Source of the DNA: Nocardia wallacei | Lineage (GTDB): Bacteria > Actinomycetota > Actinomycetes > Mycobacteriales > Mycobacteriaceae | Reading direction: 5' to 3' | Assembly (NCBI RefSeq): GCF_014466955.1 | Contig: NZ_AP023396.1 | Coordinates: 5,208,001 to 5,272,000 of the forward strand | DNA: 64,000 nucleotides | Part shown: positions 17,141 to 26,987 of the stretch, piece by piece | How positions within the stretch are numbered: position 1 is the first letter of the stretch | Layout: every line of letters begins with the position of its first letter | Made by a program: the position numbers and the translations under genes | Notes under the pieces: model-generated | Seen by the model: only the letters and a program-made list of their open reading frames with translations | What the model was told of the DNA's origin: nothing | Databases searched by the model: none

Positions 17141-20125
17141 TCAGCGGAGGGCTGCTGCCTTGCGGCGGGCGGCTGCGGCGCGTTTGGGGTCGGCTTCGGC
17201 TGGTTTGCGTGTGGCGGGCTTCTTGGCGGGGGCCTTTTTGGTGGTCTTCGCGGGGGCGGGCTCTTCGGGGGCGGGTGAGAGGACGGTGCGGAGGAACTGG
17301 CCGGTGTAGCTTTCCGGTACTGCCGCAATGTCTTCCGGGGTGCCCTGGGCGATGACGGTGCCGCCGCCGGAGCCGCCCTCGGGGCCCATGTCGATCACCC
17401 AGTCGGCGGTCTTGACGACATCCAGGTTGTGTTCGATGACGATGACCGTGTTGCCCTTGTCCACCAGGCCGTTGATGACGCCCAGCAGTTTGCGGATGTC
17501 CTCGAAGTGCAGGCCGGTGGTCGGCTCGTCCAGGATGTAGACGGTGCGGCCGGTGGAACGCTTCTGCAGCTCGGCGGACAGCTTCACGCGCTGCGCCTCG
17601 CCGCCGGACAGCGTCGGTGCGCTCTGCCCCAGCCGGACATACCCGAGACCGACATCGACCAAGGTCTTGAGATAGCGGTGGATCGAGGTGACCGGCTCGA
17701 AGAATTCGGCCGCCTCCTCGATGGGCATGTCCAGCACCTCGGCGATGGTCTTGCCCTTGTAGTGCACCTCGAGAGTCTCCCGGTTGTAGCGGGCGCCGTG
17801 GCACACCTCGCACGGGACGTAGACGTCGGGCAGGAAGTTCATCTCGATCTTCAAAGTGCCGTCGCCCGAACATGCCTCGCAGCGGCCGCCTTTGACGTTG
17901 AACGAGAACCGGCCGGGCTGATAGCCGCGCACCTTCGCCTCGGTGGTCGCGGCGAACAGGGTGCGGATCTTGTCGAACACGCCGGTGTAGGTGGCGGGGT
18001 TGGAGCGTGGGGTGCGGCCGATCGGCGACTGGTCCACCTGAACCAGCTTGTCCAGATGGTCCAGGCCGTTGATCCGGGTGTGGCGGCCCGGTACCTGCCG
18101 CGCGCCGTTGAGCTTGTTCGCCAGCACCGTCGCCAGGATGTCGTTCACCAGGGTGGATTTGCCCGAACCCGATACACCGGTGACGGCCGTCAGCACGCCC
18201 AGCGGGAAGTCCACATCGATGCCGCGCAGATTGTGCTCGTTGGCGCCGACGACGGTGAGCTGCTTCTTCTTGTTCACCGGCCGCCGCACCATCGGCACCT
18301 CGATGCGCTCGCGCCCCGCGAGGTACGCGCCCGTCAGCGAGTTGCGGTCGGCGAGCAGGCCCGGGTACGGACCGCTGTACACCACCTGGCCGCCGTGCTC
18401 GCCGGCCATCGGGCCGATGTCGACCACCCAGTCGGAGGCGTGAATGGTGTCCTCGTCGTGCTCGACCACGATCAGCGTGTTGCCGAGATCGCGCAGGCGC
18501 GAGAGGGTTTCGATGAGCCGCCGGTTGTCGCGCTGGTGCAGCCCGATCGAGGGCTCGTCCAGCACGTACAGCACGCCCACCAGGCCCGAGCCGATCTGGG
18601 TGGCCAGCCGGATGCGCTGCGCCTCACCGCCGGACAGCGTGGCCGCCGCGCGCGAGAGCGTCAGGTATTCCAGGCCGACATCGAGCAGGAAGCCCAGCCG
18701 CGCCTGGATCTCCTTGAGGACCTGCCCGGCGATGGCCGCCTCCCGCTCCCCCAGCTCGAGCGAGTTCAGGAACTTGGAGCAGTCGCGAATCGAGAAGTCG
18801 CACACCTCGGCGATGGAACGGCGCCCCGCACCGGAATTCAGGGTGACCGCGAGGATTTCCGGGCGCAGCCGCGCACCCCGGCACACGGGACACGGGATGT
18901 CGCGCATGTAACCCTCGTAGTGCTCCTTCATCTGCTCGGACTCGGTGTTGTCCATGCGCCGCTGCAGGAACGGCATCACGCCCTCGAAATCGGCGTAGTA
19001 GGAGCGCTTGCGGCCGTAGCGGTTGGTGTAGGACACGTGCACCTGATCGGTGCTGCCCTCCAGCACCGCCTTGCGGGCCTTGGCGGGCAAGCGGTTCCAC
19101 GGCGTGTCCATGGAGAAGCCGATGGACTCGGCCAGGCCGGACAGCAGCCGGGTGAAGTACTCGGCCGTCTGCCCGCGCGACCACGGGGCGATCGCGCCCG
19201 CGGCCAGGCTCAGGTCGGGATCGGGCACTACCAGATCGGGGTCGACCTCCTTGCGGATGCCCAGGCCGGTGCAGTCGGGGCAGGCGCCGTAGGGCGAGTT
19301 GAACGAGAACGAGCGCGGCTCGAGATCTTCGATGTCGAGCGGATGGCCGTTGGGACAGGCCAGTTTCTCGGAGAAGCGGCGCTCGCGGTCGTGGGCGTGC
19401 TCGTCGCGGTCGACGAAGTCCAGCACCACGATGCCGTCGGCCAGTCGCAGCGCGGTCTCGATGGAATCGGTGAGGCGCTGTTTGGCGCTCGGCTTGGCGG
19501 TGAGGCGGTCGATCACGACCTCGATGTCGTGCTTCTCCTGCTTCTTCAGCTTCGGCGGCTCGGTCAGCGAATGCACCACGCCGTCCACTCGCACGCGCGA
19601 ATAGCCCTGTGTCTTCAATTGATCGAACAGGTCGACGAATTCGCCCTTGCGGGTGCGGACCACCGGCGCCAGCACCTGGAAGCGCGTGCCCTCCGGCATC
19701 TCCAGCACCTGGTCGACGATCTGCTGCGGGGTCTGCTTGGCGATCAGCTCGCCGCAGACCGGGCAGTGCGGGGTGCCGGCGCGCGCGTACAGCAGGCGGA
19801 GGTAGTCGTAGACCTCGGTGATGGTGCCGACCGTGGAGCGGGGGTTGCGGTTGGTGGACTTCTGGTCGATCGACACCGCGGGCGAGAGGCCCTCGATGAA
19901 GTCGACATCCGGCTTGTCCATCTGGCCGAGGAACTGGCGCGCGTAGGCCGACAGCGACTCCACGTAGCGGCGCTGCCCCTCGGCGAAGATGGTGTCGAAG
20001 GCGAGGCTCGACTTGCCGGACCCGGACAGCCCGGTGAAGACGATGAGACTGTCGCGGGGCAGGTCGAGGTCCACTCCCTTGAGGTTGTGCTCCCGCGCTC
20101 CGCGCACCGTCAGGCGATCCGCCAC
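17141..20125 (-). CDS. uvrA: Excinuclease ABC subunit A
   Basis: UvrA is the damage-sensing ATPase of nucleotide excision repair and loads UvrB. The 994-residue protein has two ABC modules: Walker [10 protein letters not shown] near the N terminus and GVSGSGKST in the second half. Signature motifs are [12 protein letters not shown] and [12 protein letters not shown], with zinc modules CPVCGE, CPDC and CEAC...CEVC, and Walker [10 protein letters not shown] and [10 protein letters not shown] Lys/Ala/Pro tail of about 40 residues ends the protein. I prefer the GTG at 20125 (VADRLTVRG, with GAGAAGGGA upstream) to the ATG at 20143. A DNA-damage promoter lies at 20177-20199. Confidence 0.97.
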   Translation of the reverse strand: MADRLTVRGAREHNLKGVDLDLPRDSLIVFTGLSGSGKSSLAFDTIFAEGQRRYVESLSAYARQFLGQMDKPDVDFIEGLSPAVSIDQKSTNRNPRSTVGTITEVYDYLRLLYARAGTPHCPVCGELIAKQTPQQIVDQVLEMPEGTRFQVLAPVVRTRKGEFVDLFDQLKTQGYSRVRVDGVVHSLTEPPKLKKQEKHDIEVVIDRLTAKPSAKQRLTDSIETALRLADGIVVLDFVDRDEHAHDRERRFSEKLACPNGHPLDIEDLEPRSFSFNSPYGACPDCTGLGIRKEVDPDLVVPDPDLSLAAGAIAPWSRGQTAEYFTRLLSGLAESIGFSMDTPWNRLPAKARKAVLEGSTDQVHVSYTNRYGRKRSYYADFEGVMPFLQRRMDNTESEQMKEHYEGYMRDIPCPVCRGARLRPEILAVTLNSGAGRRSIAEVCDFSIRDCSKFLNSLELGEREAAIAGQVLKEIQARLGFLLDVGLEYLTLSRAAATLSGGEAQRIRLATQIGSGLVGVLYVLDEPSIGLHQRDNRRLIETLSRLRDLGNTLIVVEHDEDTIHASDWVVDIGPMAGEHGGQVVYSGPYPGLLADRNSLTGAYLAGRERIEVPMVRRPVNKKKQLTVVGANEHNLRGIDVDFPLGVLTAVTGVSGSGKSTLVNDILATVLANKLNGARQVPGRHTRINGLDHLDKLVQVDQSPIGRTPRSNPATYTGVFDKIRTLFAATTEAKVRGYQPGRFSFNVKGGRCEACSGDGTLKIEMNFLPDVYVPCEVCHGARYNRETLEVHYKGKTIAEVLDMPIEEAAEFFEPVTSIHRYLKTLVDVGLGYVRLGQSAPTLSGGEAQRVKLSAELQKRSTGRTVYILDEPTTGLHFEDIRKLLGVINGLVDKGNTVIVIEHNLDVVKTADWVIDMGPEGGSGGGTVIAQGTPEDIAAVPESYTGQFLRTVLSPAPEEPAPAKTTKKAPAKKPATRKPAEADPKRAAAARRKAAALR

Positions 20126-20176
20126 AGGCCGTCCCTTCTCCATCGTGTTTCGGCGTCCAGAAGTACCCCCGCCGTC

Positions 20177-20199
20177 ATGCTAGGCACACCCACCGACAA
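20177..20199 (-). promoter_or_regulatory. DNA-damage (RecA-NDp/PafBC-type) promoter of uvrA
   Basis: On the minus strand TTGTCGGTG (20191-20199) is followed by exactly 8 nt and then TAGCAT (20177-20182). This is a full match to the mycobacterial LexA-independent motif TTGTCRGTG-N8-TANNNT. Transcription should begin near 20170, giving a leader of about 45 nt to the GTG start. Confidence 0.85.
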
Positions 20200-20398
20200 G
20201 TTCGCTCGCCGAGCGGGCAACGCGACGCCGACCAGGGATTTCGGCGGTCACCGACGAGAGCGGGGGCCGCGGCGACGATCGGCGGCGGCTCGCGAGACCC
20301 CGGGCGCCCGGCGGGGCACCGCACCTGTCCAGACTACGTGCCCACCGCCGGGCGGCCGGTGTGAGACGCCGGACAGCACCCGGCCGATGCCGTGCCGA

Positions 20399-21589
20399 TC
20401 AGACCGGTCCGAGCACCAGGACCGAGTTGTGCCCGCCCATGCCGAGCGCCGTCTTGACCGTGAGCCCGCCCTCGAAGGGCGTCGGGCCGTCGAGCAGTCG
20501 CGGATGCGGAGCGGCGACGATCGGCGGGGCCGGGACGACGCCGCGCTCGTAGCCCAGCGCCGCGGCGGCCAGCTCCACCCCGGCCGAGGCGCCCATGCAG
20601 TGCCCGGTCAGCGGTTTGATCGAGTACACCCGGGGAACGTCGTCGAACACGTCGCGCAGCAGCGTGGTCTCGGCGATGTCACACTGCCGGGTGCCGGGCC
20701 CGTGGGCGTTGTAATAGGTCACGTCGGCGGGATCGACGCCCGCGAAATCCAATGCGCGACGGGTGCATTCGAAGATCTGCGTCAGGCTCGGCTCGACCGA
20801 CACGACGTGGTACGCGTCGTTGGTCATGGCGCCGCCGAGCACGGTCGCGTACGGCCGCCGCGCCGACCGTGTCAGCACGAAGGCCACCGACGCCTCGCCG
20901 AAGCTGAACCCGCGGCTGCCCTCCTGGAACGGCCGGCACGCGTCCAGCGGGGCGGCGTCGGCCACCGCGGCGCCCATCCGCACGAAATGTTCGACCATGT
21001 CGGGACTGCCCGACAGGTCGGTGGTCACGCAGACGACATCGTCCGCGAAGCCCTGGTCCAGCCACAGCTTCGCGGTGATCAGCGCAACGTTGGCCGAACT
21101 GCACGCCGCCGACACGTTCATCGACGGACCGTGGAAGCCGTACTCCTGCATCAGTACCGAGATCGGGGTCGAGGGTAATAATCGCAGATAGTCGCGGGAC
21201 CGCCGGTGGCCGTCGTCGACGACATAGAAATCGTGCCAGTCGTAGACATCGCCCAGCACGATCGCGTGCAGCAAACCCACGGTGCGGCCGCGGCGCCATC
21301 CCCGCTCCGTCGCGTCGGCGATCGCCTCTCGTGCCGACTCGTGCATGGCCCGCGCGTAGCGGCTGGGGCTGACGGCGGGGTCGCCGCCGTCGGGTAGTAG
21401 GGCAACCCACGCGCGCTCGTCGCGGTTGGGGCCGTACCCTGGATGCAGCCGGGCCGCGGGTTTTCCGCTCAGCAGACCCTGCCAGAGTGTCTCGCGTCCC
21501 CAGCCGTAACCACTGACGACACCGATGCCGGCGATCGTCATATGATCTTGATGTTGTTCCGCGGGCTGCGGAGTGGTGGTGCTTGGCAT
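20399..21589 (-). CDS. Orphan beta-ketoacyl-ACP synthase-like protein (thiolase fold)
   Basis: A 396-residue condensing enzyme resembling KAS I/II. The nucleophile is in NVSAACSSANVAL, and the two catalytic histidines are in YYNAHGPGTRQCD (normally T-x-x-H-G-T-G-T; here Thr is replaced by Asn and GTGT by GPGT) and KPLTGHCMGASAG. The C-terminal glycine loop (MGGHNSVLVL) is also present. It would elongate an acyl chain with malonyl-ACP, but no ACP, ketoreductase or biosynthetic cluster is adjacent, so it may serve a specialised lipid or have diverged. The start ATG at 21589 has GGAG 7 nt upstream; MTIAGIGVV 16 codons later is the classical KAS N terminus. Confidence 0.85.
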   Translation of the reverse strand: MPSTTTPQPAEQHQDHMTIAGIGVVSGYGWGRETLWQGLLSGKPAARLHPGYGPNRDERAWVALLPDGGDPAVSPSRYARAMHESAREAIADATERGWRRGRTVGLLHAIVLGDVYDWHDFYVVDDGHRRSRDYLRLLPSTPISVLMQEYGFHGPSMNVSAACSSANVALITAKLWLDQGFADDVVCVTTDLSGSPDMVEHFVRMGAAVADAAPLDACRPFQEGSRGFSFGEASVAFVLTRSARRPYATVLGGAMTNDAYHVVSVEPSLTQIFECTRRALDFAGVDPADVTYYNAHGPGTRQCDIAETTLLRDVFDDVPRVYSIKPLTGHCMGASAGVELAAAALGYERGVVPAPPIVAAPHPRLLDGPTPFEGGLTVKTALGMGGHNSVLVLGPV

Positions 21590-21800
21590 CGCATCGCTCC
21601 TTCACCGGTCCCGGACCCGATAGCGAATAGTCCGCCATCACTGAGCAAACCGGTAGCTGTAATGATCGCCAATCAGCGCCCGACGAAGTGCCCGGACTGT
21701 GACAGATCCAATATCGTCTCCGCTGTGATCTGCTACACGCCGGACAACAGAATGATCCCGTGTGCCATTGACGCAAGTCTTCGATGATCAGGGGGTACGT

Positions 21801-23141
21801 GTGGTTGAGGTGGGTGGCGACCGGGACGATCCCGTCGATGCCGAACAACTTGCCCAGCGGTACCGGACCCTGGTCGAGCACAGTCCGGACGGGGTGGTGG
21901 TGCACGAGCGCGGCATCATCGTATTTGCCAATCCAGCAATAGTGCGGCTACTTGAAGCCGAGGATACCGATCAGGTTGTCGGACAGCCGGTCACGCGCTT
22001 CGTCGACCCTCGATCGATCCCCGGAATGCTCGAGCGCATCGGTCGGCTGGAGGCCACCGGCGATGCCTCCGATCCGGCGGAGATGACCCTGATCCGCTGC
22101 GACGGGCGACCGGTCGACGTGGAGACCGTATCGGTGCTGACGGCTTGGCACGACCATCTCGCGTATCAGGTCGTCATCCACGACCTGACCGCCCAGCGCC
22201 GCGCCGAGGCGGCCCAGCGCCGCGCCGAACAACACTTCACCACCGTCGTCTCCCAATTGGAGGAGGGCGTGGTGGTGATCGATCGCGACGGGCGCATCGA
22301 GTCGATCAATCCCGCCGCCAAACGGATCTTCGGGCACGACGGCGACGATCTGGTGGGCACGCGGATCGACGCGCTGCCGCTGGCGCTGCTGGACGCCAAC
22401 GCCCAGCCGCTGCCGCCGATCCGCCATCCGGTCGCGCGCACGCTGGCCACCGGCGAGACCATCACGCGCTACGTGTTCGGGGTGGATCGCCCGGACGGGC
22501 AGCGCCGCTGGCTGTCGGGGTCGAGCCGGCTGCTCAATCCCGCCGACCCGGATTCGCCCGCGGTGTCGTCGTTCAACGATGTCACCGAATTCCGGGCCAG
22601 CCGCAGGCAATTGGAGTACCAGGCCACGCACGACCCGCTGACCGGGCTGGCCAATCGGTCGCTGGTGCTGTCGCGGCTGGCGGCGGCACTGGGCACCAGC
22701 GAGGATCTGCCGGTGGCCACCGTGCTGTTCATCGATCTCGACGGTTTCAAGAACATCAACGACACCCTCGGCCACGCCATCGGCGATACCGTCTTACAGA
22801 TCGTGGCGCAGCGCCTGCAGCGCAGCCTGCGGCACGACGACGTGGTGGGGCGGCTGGGCGGCGACGAGTTCCTGGTGCTGCTGTCCGGCAACACCCTGCC
22901 CGACGATCTGGAGGCGCTGGTGGCGCGGCTGCGCCAGAGCATGGCCGAGCCGATCATCGCGCGCGGGCACCGCATCCACGTCGACGCCTCCATCGGCGTG
23001 GCGCCGCTGCATCCCGGCGACACCCGCACCCCCGAAGCCGTTCTCCACGACGCGGATCTGGCGATGTATCGAGCCAAGCCGGCCACCGGACGGGAGAACA
23101 ACGCGATCGGGCGGCGCCCGAACAACACGCACGCCTCCTGA
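21801..23141 (+). CDS. Diguanylate cyclase with two PAS domains
   Basis: A 446-residue cytoplasmic signalling protein. PAS 1 (about 20-135: VEHSPDGVVVHERGIIVFAN), PAS 2 (about 145-260: LEEGVVVIDRDGRIESINPA) and a C-terminal GGDEF domain (about 270-440: THDPLTGLANRSL, FIDLDGFKNINDTLGH, GRLGGDEFLVLL). The intact GGDEF and an RHDD inhibitory I-site five residues upstream predict active c-di-GMP synthesis with product feedback. There is no EAL domain. The start is the GTG at 21801 with GGGGG 5 nt upstream; an in-frame GTG at 21762 is less likely. It is divergent from the ketosynthase gene with no obvious functional link. The PAS ligand is unknown. Confidence 0.92.
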   Translation: MVEVGGDRDDPVDAEQLAQRYRTLVEHSPDGVVVHERGIIVFANPAIVRLLEAEDTDQVVGQPVTRFVDPRSIPGMLERIGRLEATGDASDPAEMTLIRCDGRPVDVETVSVLTAWHDHLAYQVVIHDLTAQRRAEAAQRRAEQHFTTVVSQLEEGVVVIDRDGRIESINPAAKRIFGHDGDDLVGTRIDALPLALLDANAQPLPPIRHPVARTLATGETITRYVFGVDRPDGQRRWLSGSSRLLNPADPDSPAVSSFNDVTEFRASRRQLEYQATHDPLTGLANRSLVLSRLAAALGTSEDLPVATVLFIDLDGFKNINDTLGHAIGDTVLQIVAQRLQRSLRHDDVVGRLGGDEFLVLLSGNTLPDDLEALVARLRQSMAEPIIARGHRIHVDASIGVAPLHPGDTRTPEAVLHDADLAMYRAKPATGRENNAIGRRPNNTHAS

Positions 23142-23282
23142 GACACCGGCGCGAACGAGTCCCGTGCCGAACGCCTCACCTGCGATTACGGCGCGCGCGC
23201 CGAACCCGAACTAGACTCGACAACTCTGTTTTCCTTTGCGCGGCCACAACGCGGCCGACCGTGGTGACAAGGAGTTGACGTC

Positions 23283-25586
23283 TTGCCCGACCGCCTCACC
23301 GAGGATCGCCCGGCAACCGACCGCGCAGCCGAACTCGACCGCGAACAGCAGCATCTCACCCGGCTCTACCAGCGCCTGGACGCGATGCGCGAATACGCCC
23401 AGCGCCGCCTGAAAACGGTGTTGCTGGAGTCGGGGGGCACTCCGCAGGCCCGCAGCGAACGCGAATCGTTCACCCAGCTCTACAGCGAGGACCTGGCCAA
23501 GTACGACGCCGCCGAGCACGGCCTGTGTTTCGGCCGGATCGATCTGGCGCAGACCGACGGCGAGGGCGGCGAGCAGCGCTACATCGGCCGCCTCGGCATC
23601 CTGGACGAGGACGACGACTACGCCACCCTGCTGCTGGATTGGCGCGCACCGCTGGCCCGCCCGTTCTATCTGGCGACCACGGCCCAGCCCGACGGCGTGA
23701 CGCGCCGCCGCCACATCCGCTCGCGCAACCGCACGGTCACCGCGGTCACCGACGAGTTCCTGGATCTCGAGACCGCCCGCCAGGCCGGGGCGGTCGAATC
23801 CGACGAGACCGGCGTCGGCAGCGAGAGCGCGCTGCTGGCCGCGCTCAACGCCGCCCGTACCGGGCACATGAGCGACATCGTCGAGACCATCCAGAGCGAG
23901 CAGGACGCCATCATCCGCTCCGAGCACAAGAGCGTGCTGGTGGTGCAGGGCGGGCCGGGCACCGGCAAGACGGCCGTGGCGCTGCACCGCGCGGCCTACC
24001 TGCTCTACACCTACCGCCAGCAGCTGGACAAGGCCGGTGTGCTGATCATCGGGCCGAACACCACCTTTCTCGACTACATCGGCCAGGTGCTGCCGTCGCT
24101 GGGCGAGACCGGGGTGCTGCTGTCCACGATCGGCGACCTGTACCCGGGAGTGCGCGCGGCCCTTCCCGATTCGCTGCGCGCCGGTGAGCTGAAGGGTTCG
24201 CTCGAGATGCTCGAGGTGCTCAAGAAGGGTGTCCGGGACTGGCAGCAGGTCCCGCGCGAACCTGTCCGGCTGAGTTTCGACGGCTACGACCTCACCCTCG
24301 ACCGCAAGATCGTCACCAAGGCCCGCGGCCGCGCCCGTTCCTCGCGGCGGCCGCACAACCTGGCCCGGCCCATCTTCGCGGCGTCGGTGGTGGACGCGCT
24401 CACCGATCAGCTCGCCCAGGTGCTCGGCCAGGATCTGACCGGGGGCCGGAATCTGTTGAGCCAGGCCGATCTCACCGAGATCCGCGACGAGATGCGCGCC
24501 GACGCCGAGATCCAGCGCGAGATCGCCAAGCTGTGGCCGATCCTGTCGCCGCAGGAGGTGCTGGCCGGTCTGTGGGCCGACCCGGACCGGCTGGCCCGTG
24601 CCGCCGCGGACCTGTCGCCGGAGGACCGCAAGGAGCTGTACCGGCCCGACGACGGCCGCTTCAGCGCCGCCGACGCTCCGCTGCTGGACGAGCTGGCCGA
24701 ACTGCTGGGCGTCGACGACGCCGAGGAACGTGAGCGTGCTCGCCGCCGCTGGCGCGCCCAGCTCGCGGAGGCCCAGGACGCCCTCGACATCCTGACCGGT
24801 TCGGCGCCACAGGATCTCGAAGACGAGATGGACCCGGAAATCCTGATGGCCTACGACCTCATCGATGCGAGCCAGCTCGCCGAGCGCCAGCACGTCGGCA
24901 CCCGGCAGACCACGGCCGAACGCGCCGCGGGCGACCGCACCTGGACCTACGGGCACGTGATCGTCGACGAGGCGCAGGAGTTGTCGGAGATGGCGTGGCG
25001 GATGGTGATGCGGCGCATCCCGAATCGCTGGGTCACCGTCGTCGGCGATGTCGCGCAGACCGGCGATCCCGCGGGCGCCTCGTCGTGGCAGCGGATGCTG
25101 GAGCCGTATGTGGCCAAGCGGTGGAAGCTGACCGAGCTGACCGTCAACTATCGCACCCCCGCCGAGATCATGGCGGTCGCCGCCGACGTGCTGGCCGCGA
25201 TCGATCCCGATGCCGCCGTACCGCGCTCGGTGCGCGAATCCGGTTGTCCGCCACAAGCTTTCCGAGTGGACGCGGGCGACGCGGTGGGCCGGGTCGCCGC
25301 GCTGGTCGCCGCGGAGGCCGAGCGTCCCGGCATCACCGCGGTGCTCACCCCGCACGATCGCGTCGCCGACCATTCCCACCTGGCGAGCGATGCGGTGCGC
25401 GTGCTGACCGTGTCGGAAGCGAAGGGACTGGAGTTCGACGCGGTGATCCTGGTCGAGCCGCAGTCCGTGCTGGACGAGTCCCCGCGCGGGCTCAACGACC
25501 TCTATGTCGCGCTCACCCGCGCGACCCAGCGCCTGTCGGTCGTGCACACCGCGGACCTCCCGGACGTGCTGCGCCGCCTGGCCTGA
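23283..25586 (+). CDS. helD: HelD/HelR-type RNA polymerase-associated ATPase (UvrD-like superfamily 1)
   Basis: A 767-residue protein. A charged N-terminal coiled coil (LDREQQHLTRLYQRLDAMRE) is followed by Walker A GGPGTGKTAVALHRAA (about residues 222-237), a class-specific insert, then VIVDEAQELSEMAWRMV, GDVAQTGDPAGASSW, VNYRTPAEIM, VSEAKGLEFDAVILVEP and LYVALTRATQRLSV. HelD proteins insert into RNA polymerase, recycle stalled complexes and in some actinobacteria (HelR) protect against rifampicin. The start is TTG 23283 with AAGGAG 8 nt upstream. I do not see the rifamycin-associated palindrome upstream, so HelR-type induction is not indicated. A strong bidirectional terminator follows. Confidence 0.92.
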   Translation: MPDRLTEDRPATDRAAELDREQQHLTRLYQRLDAMREYAQRRLKTVLLESGGTPQARSERESFTQLYSEDLAKYDAAEHGLCFGRIDLAQTDGEGGEQRYIGRLGILDEDDDYATLLLDWRAPLARPFYLATTAQPDGVTRRRHIRSRNRTVTAVTDEFLDLETARQAGAVESDETGVGSESALLAALNAARTGHMSDIVETIQSEQDAIIRSEHKSVLVVQGGPGTGKTAVALHRAAYLLYTYRQQLDKAGVLIIGPNTTFLDYIGQVLPSLGETGVLLSTIGDLYPGVRAALPDSLRAGELKGSLEMLEVLKKGVRDWQQVPREPVRLSFDGYDLTLDRKIVTKARGRARSSRRPHNLARPIFAASVVDALTDQLAQVLGQDLTGGRNLLSQADLTEIRDEMRADAEIQREIAKLWPILSPQEVLAGLWADPDRLARAAADLSPEDRKELYRPDDGRFSAADAPLLDELAELLGVDDAEERERARRRWRAQLAEAQDALDILTGSAPQDLEDEMDPEILMAYDLIDASQLAERQHVGTRQTTAERAAGDRTWTYGHVIVDEAQELSEMAWRMVMRRIPNRWVTVVGDVAQTGDPAGASSWQRMLEPYVAKRWKLTELTVNYRTPAEIMAVAADVLAAIDPDAAVPRSVRESGCPPQAFRVDAGDAVGRVAALVAAEAERPGITAVLTPHDRVADHSHLASDAVRVLTVSEAKGLEFDAVILVEPQSVLDESPRGLNDLYVALTRATQRLSVVHTADLPDVLRRLA

Positions 25587-25591
25587 GAACG

Positions 25592-25627
25592 CTTGTGCCG
25601 CCCCACCGACGGGTGGGGCGGCACAAG
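25592..25627. terminator. Bidirectional terminator between helD and the universal stress protein gene
   Basis: A perfect 16-bp stem (CTTGTGCCGCCCCACC, 25592-25607, with 25612-25627) closes on a 4-nt loop (GACG). It lies 5 nt after the helD stop and 31 nt beyond the stop of the convergent usp gene. Confidence 0.9.
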
Positions 25628-25658
25628 GGTGGTTCGGGCAGAAGGGGGTCGGGCAGGC

Positions 25659-26111
25659 TCAGCGCACGGTGTGCACGATGAGCACGTCGGTGCGGGACTT
25701 GCGGGCGACATCGGAGGGCACGGAGCCGAGCAGCCGCCCGGTCAGGGTGTTGAGGCCGCGGTTGCCGACCACCAGCAGGTCGGCCTCCACCTCCTTCACC
25801 AGGGTCAGCAGGCCCTCCACGGGCTCGCCGACGATGGCCTTCTCGATGATGTTGGCGGCGCCGGCCGCGGTGGCCCGGTCGCGTGCGACGCGCAGGATCT
25901 CGTTGGTGGGCGCGGAGCCGCGCACCTGGTAGGCCTCGTCCTTGAGCACGTCGGCCGCGGCGGCGACGTCGCGGTCGTCGGTCGGGTAGTACGCGCAGGC
26001 GACGTACAGGGTGGCGCCCGCGTCGCCGGCCAGCGCGGCGGCCTTCTCGACGGCGACATACGACGAGTCCGAGCCATCGGTACCGACGACAATGGACCGG
26101 TAGGCGGTCAT
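25659..26111 (-). CDS. Universal stress protein, ATP-binding (UspA) type
   Basis: A 150-residue cytoplasmic UspA-fold protein. It begins MTAYRSIVVGTDGSDSSYVA and ends with the ATP-binding motif G-x2-G-x9-G-S (VVGNRGLNTLTGRLLGSVPSD), then TDVLIVHT. It corresponds in position to M. tuberculosis TB15.3 (Rv1636), which lies between uvrB and uvrA. Start chosen at MTAYRS; a longer in-frame version has no ribosome-binding site while GGAGA precedes this ATG. It probably binds ATP or cAMP under stress. Confidence 0.93.
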   Translation of the reverse strand: MTAYRSIVVGTDGSDSSYVAVEKAAALAGDAGATLYVACAYYPTDDRDVAAAADVLKDEAYQVRGSAPTNEILRVARDRATAAGAANIIEKAIVGEPVEGLLTLVKEVEADLLVVGNRGLNTLTGRLLGSVPSDVARKSRTDVLIVHTVR

Positions 26112-26537
26112 CTCTCCTCCAAACGTGCAACGGGTCGGATGCCGACGCGTTTCGCCCGGAGGGCGGGCGCCGCGCGGCAACTGCGCTAGACAATAACCGG
26201 TGTCAGGCCGGAATTATCCGAAATCGCAACACATCACACTCGCGCGCCGAGTAACGCCCGGCGCACATTCGCGCGGCGGCCGCGGGAAAAGGCCCGCACG
26301 ACCAGCAGCGATTCCGGTATCGGAACGAAGCGGCATGATCCTCGACACGGACCGAACGGTCTTGTGCCCCTGGGATTTTCGTCACAACGGCGTATTCGCC
26401 GCACCCACCCCGGACCGCCGTTCCCGGCCCGGAGCAGGTCGGGAACGGTTGGTGAGGATTCACAATTGCGCGGCCGGAGCCCACGCTGGTCGTTCGCCGG
26501 GTAATCCGACTATTGCCGCGAATAGCGGTGCGGCGGG
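26112..26537. other. Intergenic stretch between usp and the DoxX gene
   Basis: No gene is supported in these 426 bp. It contains the usp promoter region and, at 26418-26448, a 9-bp hairpin (CCGTTCCCG/CGGGAACGG, 13-nt loop) about 90 nt past the end of the DoxX gene, a possible terminator. Confidence 0.5.
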
Positions 26538-26954
26538 TCAGCCGAGATGGAAAAGCGGGCCGGTGATCGTCAATCCGAGATCCGATACGTGTGCGAAGAA
26601 GGCGAACAACATCAACGCCGCACCGGCGAGCGCCAGATCCTTGTTGAATTGGATCATCTCGGTCTGCTTGGCCTGCGGATCGGTTTCCTTCCAGAACGGA
26701 TGCATCAGCACCGCGGTCGGCACCAGGAAGATCAACAGCAGCAGCGCGCCCAGGTCGGCCCAGATCCCGAGCAGGATGCTCAGCCCGCCGATCAGCTGCA
26801 CGACGCCCGAGGCGAGCACCGCGAGCTTGGCCGCCGGGACGCCCTTGCTCTGGGCGTACCCGGCCATGCCCTCGGCCTGGGTGATATGCCCGACCGCGGA
26901 TGCCAGGAACAATACGACGAAGAGGATCCGTCCGATCAGTATCAGAACGCTCAT
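26538..26954 (-). CDS. DoxX-family membrane protein
   Basis: A 138-residue four-helix inner-membrane protein: ILIGRILFVVLFLASAVGHI, KLAVLASGVVQLIGGLSILLG, ALLLLIFLVPTAVLMHPFW and LALAGAALMLFAFFAHV. The conserved HPFW between helices 3 and 4 is typical of DoxX/DoxD proteins. The start ATG at 26954 has GAAGGAG 6 nt upstream. It follows the AraC gene by 33 nt on the same strand, so it is probably co-transcribed with it. Confidence 0.88.
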   Translation of the reverse strand: MSVLILIGRILFVVLFLASAVGHITQAEGMAGYAQSKGVPAAKLAVLASGVVQLIGGLSILLGIWADLGALLLLIFLVPTAVLMHPFWKETDPQAKQTEMIQFNKDLALAGAALMLFAFFAHVSDLGLTITGPLFHLG

Positions 26955-26987
26955 TGCCAACTCCTTCGGTCGTCGGTAATACAGCAT

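Noticed and set aside
17429..21178. A 1249-codon open frame on the plus strand opposite uvrA and the ketosynthase gene
   Set aside because: It is His/Arg/Gly-rich without domains and mirrors the real minus-strand genes. Long antisense frames are normal at this GC content.
26200..26979. A 259-codon plus-strand frame overlapping the DoxX gene
   Set aside because: It runs antisense through a clear membrane protein gene and has no ribosome-binding site or domain.
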